Shown: positions 61,478-64,000 of the stretch, piece by piece
How positions within the stretch are numbered: position 1 is the stretch's first letter
Layout: each line of letters begins with the position of its first letter
Position numbers and translations under genes: made by a program
DNA from: Alkalimarinus sediminis
GTDB lineage: Bacteria; Pseudomonadota; Gammaproteobacteria; Pseudomonadales; Oleiphilaceae
Assembly: GCF_026427595.1 (NCBI RefSeq)
Contig: NZ_CP101527.1
Coordinates: 1,311,001-1,375,000, forward strand
DNA length: 64,000 nucleotides
Reading direction: 5' to 3'
The notes under the pieces: model-generated
What the model saw: the letters and a program-made list of their open reading frames with translations, nothing else
The model's database searches: none
Told to the model about the DNA's origin: nothing

Positions 61478-62215
61478 GTGAATTATATGCTTAATAAAAT
61501 AGAGAGAAAGCTGGTCGCCATTAGTAATCATAAAAAGAAACTGATTAATTTAAATGAGCCTGTCGTTAGCTTTACATTTGATGACTTCCCTAAAACCTCC
61601 TTGATTAATGCAGGCAATCTACTTTATAAACACGGCATTAGGGGGACGTATTACCTTTCTTCTGGCTTAATTGGTAAGTTCAATGATGGTTTACATATAT
61701 GCGATGAATCAGATATTTTACATGCTGTAAGGCAAGGTCATGAAATTGGCTGTCATACTTTTGAGCATTTAGACTGTCAGAAAGCCTCTCTGGAAACACT
61801 TGAAAAAAGCTTAGTTAAGAATTCAAGTCTTATTGAGAACTTGACAGGTTACATCCCCACAAGTTTTTCATATCCATTCGGGAGGATTTCTTTTAATTCA
61901 CGTAAACTTGTCTCGAGTAGGTTCAACTCAGCACGTGGCATTGGAAAAGGGGTTAATTATAATGTTTGTGATCTATCTAACTTAAAGGCTAACCCCATTT
62001 ATTTTCATAGTTTTGATTTAAATTATTATGAATCACTTGTCAAGCAGGCAGTTAAAAACAAGGGGTGGCTTATATTGTATACGCATGATGTAAGTGACGA
62101 TCCGAGTAAATATGGCTGCACACCTGATGAGTTAGAAAAAATTGTGGATTTAGTTCAAAGTCACAACATTACCTCCTTAACCGTGAATGAGGCAATGTTA
62201 AAGTTACTAGGTTAA
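61478..62215 (+). CDS. Polysaccharide deacetylase (NodB) family protein
   Basis: The 245-residue protein holds VVSFTFDDFPKTSLINAGNL near residue 29 (catalytic Asp pair), GHEIGCHTFEHLDCQKASL (H-x3-H) near 87, FSYPFGRISFNSRKL and a late LILYTHDVSDDP (third motif with His). GTG 61478 or ATG 61487 may start it; neither has a clear Shine-Dalgarno. It is the last plus-strand gene of the cluster. No terminator is obvious after it. Confidence 0.86.
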   Translation: MNYMLNKIERKLVAISNHKKKLINLNEPVVSFTFDDFPKTSLINAGNLLYKHGIRGTYYLSSGLIGKFNDGLHICDESDILHAVRQGHEIGCHTFEHLDCQKASLETLEKSLVKNSSLIENLTGYIPTSFSYPFGRISFNSRKLVSSRFNSARGIGKGVNYNVCDLSNLKANPIYFHSFDLNYYESLVKQAVKNKGWLILYTHDVSDDPSKYGCTPDELEKIVDLVQSHNITSLTVNEAMLKLLG

Positions 62216-62358
62216 GTCACAAAACAACTTGGGATCTTTTTGTGATAAGTTATATTGGCATAAGTGTCGTAATAGAAAACCGTCGAAAAAACAAATCGCA
62301 GCTTGTGCCGATAATCGGGTTATAATTGCGTTTAGTTAAAAAGGGTATCCGTTAAAAA

Positions 62359-63456
62359 TTACTCTATAAATAAATCAACTTTCACGGGACATTTTCCACA
62401 TATGGTTTTGCCCGTTTGAGTTGTTTCACCCTGAGCATTTGTAACAAATATGTAACTTCCGACTAATTCATCTTCTGGTATTAAACTGACTTTTATATAG
62501 TTGTCCTGCCAAACATCAGGTGGAAATATCTTTGGCATTCCATTGCCATTGTAATCACTAACCATCCCTAGTTCTATTCTAGCTAAAGAATTCTCTCCAA
62601 CGGCAACGTAAATATTGTCATATATAACATTTGACTTTGATTGGTCGCCATTTCCTGTCCAGCCAGGAAATCTAACTCGATCAAATGAGTTAGATACTAA
62701 ACCAGGTGCAAAAATAGGCTTGTCATTTCTATTGTCTACAAAAACACCTTCATCCTTGCTCATTCCACGGAAATAATACTCCCCGTTTTCTGTTGCTGGT
62801 GATGCTTTATTTGCTTTTTGCCAGAATGAAATTCTATTTATCTCTTTATAAGAAAACCAAGAACTTGAAATCCAGTCAAATAGAAACTCATTTCCGCCGA
62901 CAGCAAAAGAGCCTCTACCTGTATGGCTAGGTACAACTAAATCATAAATACCGTCGTTAGATATCCCTGTACCATCAACAAGCCATGAGAACTTCCAAGA
63001 GCTTACTGATGGCATAGAGTTTACTGTAGACGAACCGGGGAAAGTTGCCCCCTCTGGAATAAAAACATCAAAATTCATGAATATTTCAGTTTGGTCTTTT
63101 GAGAAAATTGTTTCTAGTTGTGCTATTTTGATTTCCCCTCCATTACTAAAATCGTGAATGAGAAAGCCATTGTTTTGATTGTTAATGGCTGTAATTATTG
63201 GCTTTCCGCCGTAAATCCCAAAGTTACTCCATGAGCCTATTTCAGGGCTAGATAGTGATACTTGATCTCCCTCTTTATCTTTTGAAAAAGTGTCAAATAA
63301 AACAACATTTGGACCAACGCCAAAACCAGTACCGTGTATTTCAATAAAATTTTTACCATCACTATTATCTATAGTAATGCTAGTAATTTCAGGAGCCGCG
63401 AAGCAATAAGGTACTGAAAGGGTAAGGCAGATACTAAGAAGCATTTTTTGAGTCAT
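62359..63456 (-). CDS. Secreted protein with IPT/TIG-like N-terminal domain
   Basis: The 365-residue protein has a signal peptide (MTQKMLLSICLTLSVPYCFA). An N-terminal module, PEITSITIDNSDGKNFIEIHGTGFG, has the look of an IPT/TIG immunoglobulin-like fold. The remaining body is rich in Trp, Tyr and Phe (SWKFSWLVDGTGISNDG, FLFDWISSSWFSYKEINRIS, RVRFPGWTGNGD), compatible with a beta-jellyroll that binds or cuts glycan. The C-terminal CGKCPVKVD has a CxxC. No catalytic motif or PEP-CTERM signal is seen. It faces the exopolysaccharide operon; a role in polymer handling is only inferred. Confidence 0.75.
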   Translation of the reverse strand: MTQKMLLSICLTLSVPYCFAAPEITSITIDNSDGKNFIEIHGTGFGVGPNVVLFDTFSKDKEGDQVSLSSPEIGSWSNFGIYGGKPIITAINNQNNGFLIHDFSNGGEIKIAQLETIFSKDQTEIFMNFDVFIPEGATFPGSSTVNSMPSVSSWKFSWLVDGTGISNDGIYDLVVPSHTGRGSFAVGGNEFLFDWISSSWFSYKEINRISFWQKANKASPATENGEYYFRGMSKDEGVFVDNRNDKPIFAPGLVSNSFDRVRFPGWTGNGDQSKSNVIYDNIYVAVGENSLARIELGMVSDYNGNGMPKIFPPDVWQDNYIKVSLIPEDELVGSYIFVTNAQGETTQTGKTICGKCPVKVDLFIE

Positions 63457-63666
63457 GAGTCCAATCCTCGAGAATATACTGTACTTTTTATAGATAATAG
63501 CTCAATTTTTGGTATTAAGCCTGCATTGCCAACAAATAATGTACGAACTTGGTGGCATATCATAAAACAAAAAAACATAACAAATATATAACTATAATAA
63601 CAATAATATTATTGTATGCCCTTGTAAAACATAGAATTGAAAGGGTATTTCCTTTTGTTTATTCTG

Positions 63667-64000
63667 TTATACCGCATTTAACTTGTAGTCATTGATGGTA
63701 GTTAGATACTTTGAACATATTGAACTTATAGATAGTGTTAAGCCAATTGCTAGCCACCAATAAATCTCATATAAATCCATACCAAAAACACCTAATAATA
63801 ATCGAATAATGATAAACGCACGAACAGCACGTCCTACTGAAATACAAAATTCTAAATTCTTAATTTCAGCTGCAAATGAAGTTGTATTCACTAAGCAAAC
63901 AAATAAACTTTTGATTCGATTTAGTTCTCTTTCATTTTTATTAATAGTTTTAAACAACTGAGAGATAAGAAGTATAAAAACAACAAGACCTTGTACCCCT
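63667..64000 (-). CDS. Membrane protein, N-terminus beyond the window
   Basis: The minus-strand frame is open from the window edge (GVQGLVVFILLISQLFK) to the stop at 63667, so this is the C-terminal part of a larger protein. Two to three hydrophobic helices are seen: LVVFILLIS, then AFIIIRLLLGVFGM, then IYWWLAIGLTLSISSICS. Between them is a loop with NLEFCISVGRAVRA. It could be a small membrane component of surface polysaccharide assembly, but I cannot assign a family. A TTG at 63957 is unlikely to be its true start. Confidence 0.55.
   Translation of the reverse strand, partial: GVQGLVVFILLISQLFKTINKNERELNRIKSLFVCLVNTTSFAAEIKNLEFCISVGRAVRAFIIIRLLLGVFGMDLYEIYWWLAIGLTLSISSICSKYLTTINDYKLNAV

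Noticed and set aside
43474-64000. Exosortase (XrtA) gene
   Set aside because: No eight-TM protein with the Cys/Arg/His exosortase pattern is found in the window; only its usual partners are.

Overview
The window is chromosomal DNA of a marine-type gammaproteobacterium with moderate to low GC. The long syntenic blocks match the Pseudomonas/Oceanospirillales lineage, and partly E. coli. No genus can be named safely from sequence alone. No plasmid, phage or IS machinery is visible.

Region 1 (1-16.5 kb): the uvrC 3' end, pgsA and a tRNA-Gly/Cys/Leu cluster (the same order as uvrC-pgsA-glyW-cysT-leuZ in E. coli). Then come a hypothetical gene paired with a YgjP-type metallopeptidase, a DUF2860-like outer membrane protein, a DJ-1/PfpI protein, the aldehyde reductase yqhD, a large hybrid histidine kinase, a coiled-coil membrane protein, tRNA-Glu, malate synthase G, a DUF7931-like protein, the ribosomal oxygenase roxA and purB.

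Region 2 (16.5-26.7 kb): the conserved run hflD-mnmA-nudJ-rluE, then cspD, clpS-clpA, infA, bpt, aat and trxB. ClpS and ClpA recognise and unfold N-degron substrates. Bpt and Aat attach the destabilising residues, so most of the bacterial N-degron pathway sits in about 5 kb.

Region 3 (26.7-43.3 kb): a solitary MoxR ATPase; the agmatine-to-putrescine pair aguA/aguB; a small periplasmic protein and a PilZ protein; then an envelope block of lolC-lolD, DUF2062, comEC, exbB-exbD, msbA, lpxK, a Trm112-like gene, kdsB, a low-molecular-weight phosphatase and murB. The block supplies lipoprotein export, lipid A transport and synthesis, CMP-Kdo and peptidoglycan precursors. Only one LolC/E-type permease is present.

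Region 4 (43.3-64 kb): an accessory exopolysaccharide locus of the exosortase-associated (XrtA/PEP-CTERM) type. It has a PEP-CTERM substrate protein with a candidate sigma-54 promoter and a nucleotide-sugar dehydrogenase. A long co-directional run follows: EpsB-like sugar transferase, Wza-like export lipoprotein, chain-length determinant, BY-kinase-like ATPase with a degenerate Walker A, TIGR03016-type outer membrane protein and DUF3473-type deacetylase. After these come four glycosyltransferases, a PaaK/CapK-like ligase, two more deacetylases and an uncharacterised protein. No exosortase, flippase or polymerase is recognisable here. The distal genes look more AT-rich.

The most unusual non-coding signal is the density of short imperfect tandem arrays (periods 6, 7, 16-17, 19, 21, 22 and 23 bp) in intergenic gaps, often starting at or just after a stop codon. 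The largest, at 25.2-25.7 kb, is a mirror-symmetric structure: two inverted REP-like palindromes, each continued outward by a tandem array of its own outer end.
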